Assembly: GCF_018502485.1 (NCBI RefSeq)
Contig: NZ_CP075546.1
Strand: one strand, 5' to 3'
DNA from: Methanospirillum purgamenti
Lineage (GTDB): Archaea > Halobacteriota > Methanomicrobia > Methanomicrobiales > Methanospirillaceae
DNA: 64,000 bases
A program made the position numbers and the translations under genes. The notes under the pieces were generated by a model that was given only the letters and a program-made list of their open reading frames with translations, had not been told where the DNA came from and ran no database searches. Shown piece by piece: positions 18,366 to 27,192 of the stretch (within the stretch, counting starts at the first letter, position 1; every line of letters starts with the position of its first letter).

Positions 18366-19439
18366 TTAGACCAGGGTGGATTTAAACTCTTCAGAAACCC
18401 GAAACATTTTTTTCTTACCGGGTGTATCAACTTTGACTGCCAGGTCGTGGTCGATCAATTCCTGCATATATCCAGCAGCAGCTACCCTGCTCACACCCAG
18501 CCTGTCAGCGAGTATTTCAAAAGTTATCGTATCCCCATATTCAATCATCAGTTCAATAGCATGGACCTCATTATCGTTAAGACCAGATAACATACTACCA
18601 GTCACCGGTGAATTTATCACCCGTCTTCTAACATAATCTCCATCAATTATGTGTCTGTTTTCAGAGAGAGCTTCAGAAAATACCCGGTTTGCATGGTCAT
18701 TCATACAGCCGGGAATGAAAAACGAATAAATACCAATAAGTCTGGCAGCATCCTCTGTAAACGGATTAATGCCAGCTTCTGGTTTTTTTCTGGAAAAAGC
18801 CAGCCATTCATGGAAAAAATCATGACAATTTTCCAGTGAGAAAGGAGGTACAATAATCTCTACTGAAAAAGCATACCTGAGCTGGGGATGAACAGATATA
18901 AGAAAATTCCATTCCTGTTCTGTACATGCAATGATAAAAAGAAAATTCGAACGCCTGAAAACCCGAATAAATTCCCCAATCTCTTCCTTTGGCTTATCTA
19001 TCATCTCTTCAAAGTTATCAATTGAGATTGTGTGAAGATTAGGTGATTGCTTGGAATATTCGATAATATTGTTGGCCATCTCCCTCATATCGGTTCCATG
19101 TGGAAATGAAGGAAGATTCGGATTATTCAATTGAATCCCTTTATTACAGAATTCATGAAATCCTGGAGGGTAGTCAAAGAACAGGCAGTGATTCTTATTA
19201 AGAATATTTTTCAGGGTATATTGAATAAGCATCGTTTTCCCGATTCGTGATCTCCCGATAAAGGCAATATTACGCCTTGAAGTTGAACCACTGGATTCAA
19301 GTGAGAATTGTATCCGGTTAATCTCCTTTTTTCTATCGATGAAAACTTTTAAGAAATCCGGATGATCTATCGTAAAATTTAAAAAAGGGGATTTAATAAG
19401 CCCCAAATCTTTCAGCCTCTCCTCAATATCACGTGTCAT
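18366..19439 (-). CDS. AAA ATPase with C-terminal winged helix (archaeal ATPase type)
   Basis: A 357-residue P-loop ATPase. Walker A is GRSRIGKT (62-69), Walker B is TISIDNFEEMID (about 138-148, D141), and a sensor-like FLFIIACTEQ follows. The last 80 residues look like a winged helix (LGVSRVAAAGYMQELIDHDL), so it may bind DNA. The layout is that of archaeal STAND/ORC-like ATPases of the Archaeal_ATPase group. It lies 85 bp downstream of the small acidic protein gene and could be the last gene of the tubulin-like operon, or a separate unit. Substrate and target unknown. Confidence 0.75.
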   Translation of the reverse strand: MTRDIEERLKDLGLIKSPFLNFTIDHPDFLKVFIDRKKEINRIQFSLESSGSTSRRNIAFIGRSRIGKTMLIQYTLKNILNKNHCLFFDYPPGFHEFCNKGIQLNNPNLPSFPHGTDMREMANNIIEYSKQSPNLHTISIDNFEEMIDKPKEEIGEFIRVFRRSNFLFIIACTEQEWNFLISVHPQLRYAFSVEIIVPPFSLENCHDFFHEWLAFSRKKPEAGINPFTEDAARLIGIYSFFIPGCMNDHANRVFSEALSENRHIIDGDYVRRRVINSPVTGSMLSGLNDNEVHAIELMIEYGDTITFEILADRLGVSRVAAAGYMQELIDHDLAVKVDTPGKKKMFRVSEEFKSTLV

Positions 19440-19524
19440 GAGAACTCCCAGAAATAGTATTTCTGCCTATGTTGAATTTCGGACATAAAATATTGTAAAA
19501 ACCCCGTCAGTTACTGACCCATAA

Positions 19525-19905
19525 TTATTCTTCTGATTCCGCTATTTCTATGGCATTTTCTGTATCATTCTGAATATCTCCGGAGTGATTTATAAATTCA
19601 TCTAGTAAGATATCAGTCCACCTACTAACAAATCCTATCATTATTCGTGAATCATCTATTTTTAATGGTTCATCTGCCTCGTACTTTTTAAGGCTTTCAA
19701 TCAGTTCTTTGACTTCTGCTAGAATTCTTTCACATACAGATGGGTTTACCGGAAGATCTCCCATCTCTTCGGATAAAAGGGTGAGTAAATCTGAAAGGGC
19801 CATTTCCTTTTGTGACATGACAAAACCCCGGTCAACACTAAGCTGGGTAATCCTGCCAAAGATCACTCCGGTCTGAAATACTGCATTAATTCCATTTTGT
19901 GTCAT
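19525..19905 (-). CDS. small acidic protein of the tubulin-like operon
   Basis: A 126-residue, mostly helical acidic protein with no family I recognise. Charged helices fill the middle (EMALSDLLTLLSEEMGDLP, ILAEVKELIESLKKYEADEP) and the tail is very acidic (NAIEIAESEE). It has no signal peptide or membrane segment. The start is 5 bp downstream of the stop of the large membrane protein, so translation is probably coupled. Such small acidic partners are often adaptors in multi-protein machines, which is inference. Confidence 0.65.
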   Translation of the reverse strand: MTQNGINAVFQTGVIFGRITQLSVDRGFVMSQKEMALSDLLTLLSEEMGDLPVNPSVCERILAEVKELIESLKKYEADEPLKIDDSRIMIGFVSRWTDILLDEFINHSGDIQNDTENAIEIAESEE

Positions 19906-19910
19906 GATTC

Positions 19911-22694
19911 TTACTCAATAAATTCAATTGACTCTATCTGATAATCATCATCCGGTAGTTGTCCAAATAAGCAGTTTGTACAGGTTGGATCGCATCCAAC
20001 CCATTCCATTGCATTTGAATTATCAGGCCATGTACCTTTTGTATATGTCCTTAGTTTTTTTGGAGCATCTAGCAGTTGAACAGCCACATATACATGTTTT
20101 TTTATGAAAACTAACACACATTTAAACCCAATGCACATGAGCATTGATGCCAGAAGGACTGACTGATCATCGCAATCTCCTCCACCATTGTTTAATGTCT
20201 CTTCAGGCAGTTGAATATATTCACTGTCCAAAGGATCTGCTACATAACTAATGTTGTCACGTACCCATTCATATATTGCTTCAGCCTGTTTCCAGTTTTT
20301 TGCTCCCGGAAATTTTTTTGCAATACTTACCGAGCGATAGCGAAGTAATGGCGAACGATGATAATATTTTTTAATTATCGAGGTATATGCATCATAACTC
20401 CCGGATCTATACCGTTCTTCTGACTCGTCTTTACCGGGTTTTTCCTTACCAATCAGGCTATCCCAGTATTCACGAAAAATTCCGGGAGGAATAGTATCTT
20501 CGACGGGCTCTTCACTACATCCTTCATCTGTATCAGAACCACCTTCAATATCCTCCATAATATAGGAAAGAAGAATTATAATCTCCAGATTACGGTCAGA
20601 TTCGGTGAGAAGATCTCCTACTGCTACAAGAACACCCTCATATATATCTTTTAAATTGCTTTTGACAAGACTGGTAAGAAGATAATCCCTGGCTCCCCTG
20701 ACTACAACGAGTGCGTATGAACAGTCCCTGCTCTGATCCATCTTCCACAGAGTATTTTTTAAAGCATACTCAAGGTATGCTCCCATGCTTATTTCAAGAT
20801 TGAGATTTGTGCACTTCTTTATATTGAGAGAAAAAAATCCAAACGTGGATATATTTTGTGTCCCGGTAGGGATTATGTCAACTCGATCGTTGCAGACACA
20901 CTCAGGATTCCGCTCCTTGATAAGGATTCTATTGATATGTGATAAATCCAGACCTGATGGAGACTTTCTCTCTCCAATCTCAAGTATTGCACTTAATCTT
21001 TCAACAAGCTCAGCAATGCATCCTTCTTCATAGATGTCTTCTGTAATGAGAGTGTCTTCCTTAAAATAATAAAAATGATCTAATAATCGTGCATCCTCAA
21101 ACAAGTTATAATCAACCGGAATTATCGTATCTGAAATACATGCGACTTTTTTCATCCAGTTGGTGTTGATCTTTTCACCGGTCGTAATAATTACTGTAAA
21201 TATAGGCAATGAATACTCTTCATTGAGGAATCTCAAAATATCTGGGGCAATTTCACATAAAGAGTTGTACCGCAGATCAATAATTATGATGAAATTTGAG
21301 AACAAACTTGAACATTTTTCAAGGTTTTTACGGTAAATATAGTTGATTTTCTTACGAAAACGGTCTTTCACCCCGGAATAATTAAAATCCCCAATGTTTT
21401 TATGATTTTCATCCAGAAAGATGAAATTATCATGGGGAATAAAATTAATATTTTCAAGCCTGGATTTCACTGAATCAACGACCAATCCATTCGTGGCTAA
21501 CCGGTACTTTCTGGAGAGATTGGTTCCATCTTTTACCTTCCCTACTTGAGAATCTTCCCATCTTTCTCCAATCAGCATATAATAAAGCAGTAATCCAAAC
21601 AAACCGCCAATGATCGATCCTCCTGCAAAAAGTAGCAGCATTTCATCATTCCCGGTTGAAATGGGCAGGATAAAAGATATAAGGATGACACCAAAAAACC
21701 CATATAATGCCTCATATAATAGGGGATTGGTCCTATCAAGATTTTTGGTTCTTAATAGACGTACAATAATAATGGACCACAAAATTACAAATATGAAAAC
21801 AAACAACGGAAAGAAATTACTAATTTCTATTCCATTCAGAGTATCAGTTAACTTATTTACAATTCCACCGGCCCTGTTCAATAAATGCTGACCGAAAAAA
21901 CCACCTATTGCAGCCCATAAAGCAATAAAAAGAGTGATGATAAATTCTTTCCGTTTTAAACCATTAATTAAACCTTTATCTACTATCAATCCAAGAAAAG
22001 AGAGTAATACGATACATAGGATTATAAAAAAAATATCCCAGGAAGTAATTACATATTCTTTTAAAAATAAAAAGAAACCCCCCAATAATGGTAAAAGATT
22101 CAGTACTACAATACTCAACATCAGTATTGCAAATACTTCACCTGATATCAGTCCAAGAATACTGGAAACATATTTATCCTTAATTTTCGGAAGAATATGT
22201 TTGTCTGCCAGTTTTATTCCAGTTGAACCACCTGCTATCAATCCAGCGAAAATAAGAAAAGCAATATCCAGAATCGGTAATAAAGAATCCCCTAAAATTC
22301 CTGCATATTTTAATATCGCCCAGAGAAAAGGTGATAATAGCGAGAGAATAACTGCAGTTATAACATGCTGAGCATGTTCTTTTGCAAGGACAACTATGAC
22401 TGTTGAGACTTGGTCAGGTTTTACTGTAATCTTCTCATCTATCGGCTGATAACCTTCCTTGGTGACATTAAGAGAATACGTTAATAATTTTGGTTTTTTC
22501 TCATCATCATGGGATTCAATGTCAAGAGGGACAGGCTCTTTTATGGTCTTTATTACTGCATCAGTGATCCTCTTTCCACTTGTATTGTAGACTTCCACGA
22601 ATAATCGGGTTTCAGGTTTTTGCGAATAATATGCAAGAATGTCAACTACTCGTGCAGCTTTAGTTCCCCCGAGAGAGATCACTAGTGATTTCAT
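19911..22694 (-). CDS. polytopic membrane protein with degenerate tubulin-like domain and transglutaminase domain
   Basis: A 927-residue protein. Residues 1-105 include a beta-sandwich of the PEGA/CarboxypepD-regulatory kind (LNVTKEGYQPIDEKITVKPD). Residues about 108-385 hold 8-9 membrane helices. Residues about 430-770 resemble the tubulin/FtsZ order without its glycine-rich P-loop: DILRFLNEEYSLPIFTVIIT, SDTIIPVDYNLFE and, near the end, YALVVVRGARDYLL as in the FtsZ C-terminal domain. Residues about 775-927 are a transglutaminase-like domain with the catalytic Cys in NNGGGDCDDQS, His in KKHVYVAVQL and Asp in WVGCDPTC. It has 38-bp and 5-bp spacers to its neighbours. It may anchor a tubulin-like filament to the membrane; the tubulin part is my inference from weak similarity. 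Confidence 0.6.
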   Translation of the reverse strand: MKSLVISLGGTKAARVVDILAYYSQKPETRLFVEVYNTSGKRITDAVIKTIKEPVPLDIESHDDEKKPKLLTYSLNVTKEGYQPIDEKITVKPDQVSTVIVVLAKEHAQHVITAVILSLLSPFLWAILKYAGILGDSLLPILDIAFLIFAGLIAGGSTGIKLADKHILPKIKDKYVSSILGLISGEVFAILMLSIVVLNLLPLLGGFFLFLKEYVITSWDIFFIILCIVLLSFLGLIVDKGLINGLKRKEFIITLFIALWAAIGGFFGQHLLNRAGGIVNKLTDTLNGIEISNFFPLFVFIFVILWSIIIVRLLRTKNLDRTNPLLYEALYGFFGVILISFILPISTGNDEMLLLFAGGSIIGGLFGLLLYYMLIGERWEDSQVGKVKDGTNLSRKYRLATNGLVVDSVKSRLENINFIPHDNFIFLDENHKNIGDFNYSGVKDRFRKKINYIYRKNLEKCSSLFSNFIIIIDLRYNSLCEIAPDILRFLNEEYSLPIFTVIITTGEKINTNWMKKVACISDTIIPVDYNLFEDARLLDHFYYFKEDTLITEDIYEEGCIAELVERLSAILEIGERKSPSGLDLSHINRILIKERNPECVCNDRVDIIPTGTQNISTFGFFSLNIKKCTNLNLEISMGAYLEYALKNTLWKMDQSRDCSYALVVVRGARDYLLTSLVKSNLKDIYEGVLVAVGDLLTESDRNLEIIILLSYIMEDIEGGSDTDEGCSEEPVEDTIPPGIFREYWDSLIGKEKPGKDESEERYRSGSYDAYTSIIKKYYHRSPLLRYRSVSIAKKFPGAKNWKQAEAIYEWVRDNISYVADPLDSEYIQLPEETLNNGGGDCDDQSVLLASMLMCIGFKCVLVFIKKHVYVAVQLLDAPKKLRTYTKGTWPDNSNAMEWVGCDPTCTNCLFGQLPDDDYQIESIEFIE

Positions 22695-22732
22695 TTTACC
22701 CCGGATTTTTTAAAAAATGAGACTTAATAGTT

Positions 22733-23878
22733 TCAGTCTCTGCGTTTTATGAGTCTTTTTGGAGACTTTTCCAGGTTATTTAGCTCTGCTTCCTGAATTT
22801 GTAGACATTTTGAAAGCTGGTTAAGTGCTTTCGTGAATAAATCCTGATTTCCATATTTTTTTGATTCATAGAAAGCCTGGAAAAATGTCGGCTTAAGGTG
22901 TTTTTCTTTCAAAAAATCAGCATATATCGAATTATGCCCCGCTTCTAAGAGTTTTATTTGTTCCACTCTTTGACGGTTAACGGTGAATGCCCGTTGAAAG
23001 AACAAATCACAACTTTCAGATATTTTCTGACTGTTTTTTGGGTTTTCAATTTTAATCTGGAAATATTTTACAATGATTTCTTCCAGCTTTAACAGATCCG
23101 TTCTGGTAGATTTTTGAATTCCTTTTTTGAGCCCATAAAAATATCCAAGAGCCGCGAGAACGATTGCGATTATGATTCCAATCAATAATCCAAGAGTCAG
23201 CCCTTCGAGATTCACATCTCCTTTCTGTAAGGCTGATTCAGATTGAATCGCTGCTACATTAAAATGTCCTTCTTTATAGGCAGTCAGAGTATCACGAAGG
23301 TCATCTTTCAATGCATTATTATCCTTCAGTAAATAAAGATTATTTTTTGCCTGAGCCATCTGATCTGAAGTGGTATAGGCGGTAAATTTTTTATTCTCTT
23401 TATTCGGTATTCCCGGGAATCGGATAATGCTAAATGGTGAATCATAACCGATATCAGATGGAACGTCTCCGGTTATCCGGATGACTCCTGCACCCTCCAG
23501 GGTATCACCTGATATCTCTTTTCCATTTAGATAGAGATGGAAGTTTACAAGATCAGACTCAAACTTTTGCGGAGTTGATGTTATGAAAGAAGCCGAGACA
23601 TCAACCGGATCATTGATCTTTCCAACCAAATAACGTCGTTCAAGATATGTAACCTCTCCATTGCTTTCTTTTATATCTACACCACTATTTACATCAGAAA
23701 TTCCAATAGAAATATCTTGGGGGACCGGGATAAGAGAAAGATCATCACCTTCGCTAAATATCCCCCGATTATATTGTATATTGCTTATATTAGTTCCATC
23801 CTCACCTAAAACAGGGATAATGGAAAAGATTGATAAAAAGACTGCCAGAATAATCAGAGTTTTTAATTTATTCTTCAT
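22733..23878 (-). CDS. secreted, C-terminally membrane-anchored protein of the tubulin-like operon
   Basis: A 381-residue protein from the ATG at 23878, which begins with a clear signal peptide (MKNKLKTLIILAVFLSIFSI, cleavage near VLGEDG). An upstream ATG at 23950 would add 24 residues without signal-peptide character, so the later start is preferred. Residues about 30-220 are an outside beta-rich domain. Residues about 225-245 are one membrane helix (LGLLIGIIIAIVLAALGYFY), and the last 130 residues are a charged, helical cytoplasmic tail. It overlaps the upstream tubulin gene by 11 bp, so translation is coupled. The topology suits a membrane anchor that could contact the tubulin-like protein inside the cell. 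Family not recognised. Confidence 0.7.
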   Translation of the reverse strand: MKNKLKTLIILAVFLSIFSIIPVLGEDGTNISNIQYNRGIFSEGDDLSLIPVPQDISIGISDVNSGVDIKESNGEVTYLERRYLVGKINDPVDVSASFITSTPQKFESDLVNFHLYLNGKEISGDTLEGAGVIRITGDVPSDIGYDSPFSIIRFPGIPNKENKKFTAYTTSDQMAQAKNNLYLLKDNNALKDDLRDTLTAYKEGHFNVAAIQSESALQKGDVNLEGLTLGLLIGIIIAIVLAALGYFYGLKKGIQKSTRTDLLKLEEIIVKYFQIKIENPKNSQKISESCDLFFQRAFTVNRQRVEQIKLLEAGHNSIYADFLKEKHLKPTFFQAFYESKKYGNQDLFTKALNQLSKCLQIQEAELNNLEKSPKRLIKRRD

Positions 23879-26081
23879 TTTCAACACCCCTCTCTTGTAA
23901 AAAGGATTTTGATTCTTTAGTACCTTCGGAAGAAAATTCAATATCTTCACAATTAAAAGGTTTTTTTGAATTTACTAATTCTTCATAACTATTTTTTTTA
24001 GATTTGATTGCTTTCTGAAAACCCAGATGATTCAGTATCTTAATAATCTTTTCTGAAGAGGGAATTTCATCCTCTTTTTCAAATAATACGTTAAATAAAG
24101 GTTCTACTTCATCCCATTTGCCTGCATTCTGGATTTTTTCAATAATTTCAAATTCAATGATTACAGGATGAGGTTGAGCTGATATCCAAATGAGATAGGC
24201 AAGATTGCAGGCACCTTTTTCTTTTGAACGTTTTATTGTTCTAATACGATACACATGATTTCGAATAAGTCCATTACAGTATGGATATCGGCCTATACCT
24301 GTTATAAACTCGCTTTTTTGATCGATAACTGCAGTAACATCATCGATAATCTGTTGTTCTTTATTATTCCAACCAGGTTTTTTAAACAGATATTCAGGTA
24401 TATCCCAGGTTATTCTATTATTATTCTCCTCTTTATTCGTCTCAAATGACTTAATGTGTAATCCATATGTCCTTATATAATGTGTATTATCATGTGTGTT
24501 ATCTAACCTGATATCAATTTCAAAACAGTTAATTTTTGTTCGAATTGAGGAGGTTTTTCCGCAGGTTATTTCAGAAGGTATCGGCCTGACATCAGTAACC
24601 CTGATATTCTTTTTAAGATGCTCTTTGTTCAGAATGGGATCCATTCTTGAGTGATCCTCAATGAATTCATTAAGTGCTTCTCTAATTGCCTTTGATTGTG
24701 TCTGGGCGGCAACATTATCCCGTAAATCACTACAGGGCAGGAGCATGGTATGATTGATCTTCTCGCCAATTGGAATACCCAGTGTTTCAGCGAGTAATCG
24801 TTCACCACGAGGAGGATTACTGAACCTGCGTACTTCTTCTGCTACTTTCTTCATCTCCTGAACAATATGAACATCCCTTAATCCGGAGAGGAGTAAAGCA
24901 ATTTCGATTGATTCATTCCGTGACAATTCAATATCTGTGCTTGGATCTATCTCATGATCATCATACAGACTTTCAACGATGGAATTATCGGCAATCAATT
25001 TAAAGTGTTTATATGAGATATCAGAATGTCTCACATTTCCCTCGATACATTCCTCAAGCCAGTTTGCAGACTGCTGGGCAGCCTGACGGGTAATCTCAAA
25101 TGATTCTGAATCTTTAAAAACAAGCAGAGCGGACCTGGCTGAGCGGAAATCTACGGGTAAAAACAAATTATTTTTATTGCATGCCTGGATTAAGGATTTG
25201 AGAAGCTTTTGATCCTTCCAGCCCCGGACCTCATCCGACGAATCATGATAGGTGAGCAGTACTTCTTCTTCTTTGGTCCCTTTTCCATTTATTCCGGAAA
25301 TATTGGTGCTGAAATGACCAAGAGTACAAAGACCTCCTCCCTCTTTTATGGTACTGAGTATATCGTTGACATCGACATTTGAACTCCTCGAGCCGGTTGA
25401 ATCCCCTCCAAATAGAATATAGATAGCTTTTGCGACGGCTTTGTTAAATTTAGAATAATATCTTAATGAATCATCCATATTAAACAGGAATTTACCGCCA
25501 AGCGAGATTGTAATTATGCCATCAAAATTTGACTCCTTAAGCCATGACTGTAAGGATATAAACCCATTATATGTCGGTATTCTTCCTTCCTGTTTTGCAG
25601 GCAGGGTTACAATTCCAATAACCGGGTACTGGTCTTCAAAATAATAATCCTTAAGTATCTGAGCAATTACCGGGCCCATCCCCGAACCTGAACCCCCACC
25701 AAGGGCGGATATGATAAAGATTGCATCAACATCGTTCATTTCGGAATTTCTATTAATTTCAAGAAGAATTTCTTCTATCTTTGCCGCAATACGCAAAGCG
25801 TCATGGTTAGCGGCAAGAGTTCCCAGACTGGGATTTCCTCCTGCCCCATGACCAGATGTCTGAACAAATCCTGTCCCAATTAATAATTGTCTTTTAGCAT
25901 CGATGAGATTTTGATCTACATCCCCGAGATCCTGGGGCGTGGTGTTAATGACAACTGCATCAAATTGTTTTTTGATAGGCTTTCCCTGAATATCTTTTCC
26001 AAAGGTGGCACATTGCATCTTCATTATTGCTTCAGTAAGTTTTGAACCACCCTGACCACACCCGATTAGCAACGCCTTCAT
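23868..26081 (-). CDS. tubulin/FtsZ-like GTPase
   Basis: A 737-residue protein, much longer than FtsZ (about 370). The start at 26081 (MKALLIGCGQGGSK) is preferred over 26111, because the fold begins here. All GTP-site elements of the FtsZ/tubulin family are visible: GCGQGG (7-12), NTTPQDL (46-52), GAGGNPSLG (79-87), the signature GGGSGSGMG (128-136), and NVDVND (about 235-240), the T7 loop with the N-x-D-x-x-D residues that activate the next subunit's GTP. So polymer-coupled GTPase activity is predicted. The other 350-400 residues after the core have no recognised fold. It is the first gene of a minus-strand operon with membrane partners, which suggests a cytoskeletal or membrane-remodelling role. 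Not canonical FtsZ. Confidence 0.85.
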   Translation of the reverse strand: MKALLIGCGQGGSKLTEAIMKMQCATFGKDIQGKPIKKQFDAVVINTTPQDLGDVDQNLIDAKRQLLIGTGFVQTSGHGAGGNPSLGTLAANHDALRIAAKIEEILLEINRNSEMNDVDAIFIISALGGGSGSGMGPVIAQILKDYYFEDQYPVIGIVTLPAKQEGRIPTYNGFISLQSWLKESNFDGIITISLGGKFLFNMDDSLRYYSKFNKAVAKAIYILFGGDSTGSRSSNVDVNDILSTIKEGGGLCTLGHFSTNISGINGKGTKEEEVLLTYHDSSDEVRGWKDQKLLKSLIQACNKNNLFLPVDFRSARSALLVFKDSESFEITRQAAQQSANWLEECIEGNVRHSDISYKHFKLIADNSIVESLYDDHEIDPSTDIELSRNESIEIALLLSGLRDVHIVQEMKKVAEEVRRFSNPPRGERLLAETLGIPIGEKINHTMLLPCSDLRDNVAAQTQSKAIREALNEFIEDHSRMDPILNKEHLKKNIRVTDVRPIPSEITCGKTSSIRTKINCFEIDIRLDNTHDNTHYIRTYGLHIKSFETNKEENNNRITWDIPEYLFKKPGWNNKEQQIIDDVTAVIDQKSEFITGIGRYPYCNGLIRNHVYRIRTIKRSKEKGACNLAYLIWISAQPHPVIIEFEIIEKIQNAGKWDEVEPLFNVLFEKEDEIPSSEKIIKILNHLGFQKAIKSKKNSYEELVNSKKPFNCEDIEFSSEGTKESKSFLQERGVENEE

Positions 26082-26113
26082 GAATATCGCCTGCTTGATA
26101 ATTATGTGCAATA

Positions 26114-26123
26114 CTATATAAAT
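26114..26123 (-). promoter_or_regulatory. archaeal TATA box for the tubulin-like operon
   Basis: On the minus strand AATTTATATAGT spans this position, about 33 bp upstream of the ATG at 26081. It is a good match to an archaeal TATA box and supports that start with a short leader. Confidence 0.5.
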
Positions 26124-26687
26124 TATATTGAAAGTTGATTGAAACTTAAATAAAAGTAAATTGAAAAACTAAATGATGTTCAGCTTATCTCATAACAAAA
26201 AAATTGCTTACGATTTATTAAAATCTCGTTTAAAGAAAATATCTGCGAAAACCTCATAGTTTTGTGGGGACTCGTTCTTTCAAACCCGCAGATTATGTAT
26301 GCAACACCCATTATTATTCTTGTTTTAGATGACAGGAGATTATATGCCATCTATACATCACCAAACTTCAAAAAACATTGTATTGGGGTAGTTATCTTTT
26401 AATGAAAATTTGAAAAAAGTAATCATTTAATGAAGTTATTTTCTTCAAATAACTCAAAATTATATGTCAGTAAAACGATTCATGAATTATATGCCAGGAG
26501 AATCTTCATCACTTGTTAATCGCAAGTGATTTAACTCCAAAACCCATTTTATCTAGATCTTTTCTTTTCAAATTTTCTGGAGTTCATCAAAAAACGGCTA
26601 TTTATTAGAGGCTGAAAAAGAGGTTTATCCACTTCTTTAAATACCCATACAATTAGAAATACATATCTTATTCATCGACATAATTCA
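26124..26687. other. intergenic region, 564 bp, no gene recognised
   Basis: AT-rich spacer between the divergent tubulin-like operon and the CARDB-like lipoprotein gene. No supported open frame, RNA gene or repeat is seen. Confidence 0.5.
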
Positions 26688-27179
26688 ATGAACATGATTT
26701 TTTTTTATAATTCTGTGAATCGGAATATCCTAAATAATTCATCCATAAAAGAAAAAAAACCTATAAAAATTAGACTTTTATTTATCATAACAATATTTGG
26801 AATCATGTTAGTTCTTTCTTCAGGATGCACTGAGAACCCGTTAATACCTGCACCTAAACCCATGCTTGAAGCACAGGTTATCAGTTCATCTCCTGATTTT
26901 GACCTTGTGAATTATCAGATAATTGATAAGGTAACCATTGAGGTAAGTAACATTGGAGAAGGAACCGCAACAGAATGTGAAGTATCTGTTGTCGTAAAAA
27001 CATCAAATGAAACCGTTCTGGCCACAGAATCTGTTTATTTTGGAACCATCGGTCCAGGTGGAAAGAAGATCCAGGATGTATTCATACCTATCACACTTGG
27101 TGGATTGGCACAAATAATCCTTGATCTTAAAAGTGGAGAATTAAATCTCATACACGAAACTGCAATCTCATTTTTATAA
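26688..27179 (+). CDS. lipoprotein with a CARDB-like domain
   Basis: A 163-residue secreted protein. Residues 28-47 are a signal sequence ending in the lipobox LSSGC (Cys47), so it is predicted to be a membrane-anchored lipoprotein. The following beta-rich region (VTIEVSNIGEGTATECEVSV, then TIGPGGKKIQDV) resembles CARDB domains, common in archaeal cell-surface proteins. The lengthy Lys/Asn-rich stretch before the signal is unusual, and a later start is possible. It lies 13 bp upstream of the DHH-HD gene, so cotranscription is possible although the functions look unrelated. Confidence 0.7.
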   Translation: MNMIFFYNSVNRNILNNSSIKEKKPIKIRLLFIITIFGIMLVLSSGCTENPLIPAPKPMLEAQVISSSPDFDLVNYQIIDKVTIEVSNIGEGTATECEVSVVVKTSNETVLATESVYFGTIGPGGKKIQDVFIPITLGGLAQIILDLKSGELNLIHETAISFL

Positions 27180-27192
27180 AACGGTGAAATGA

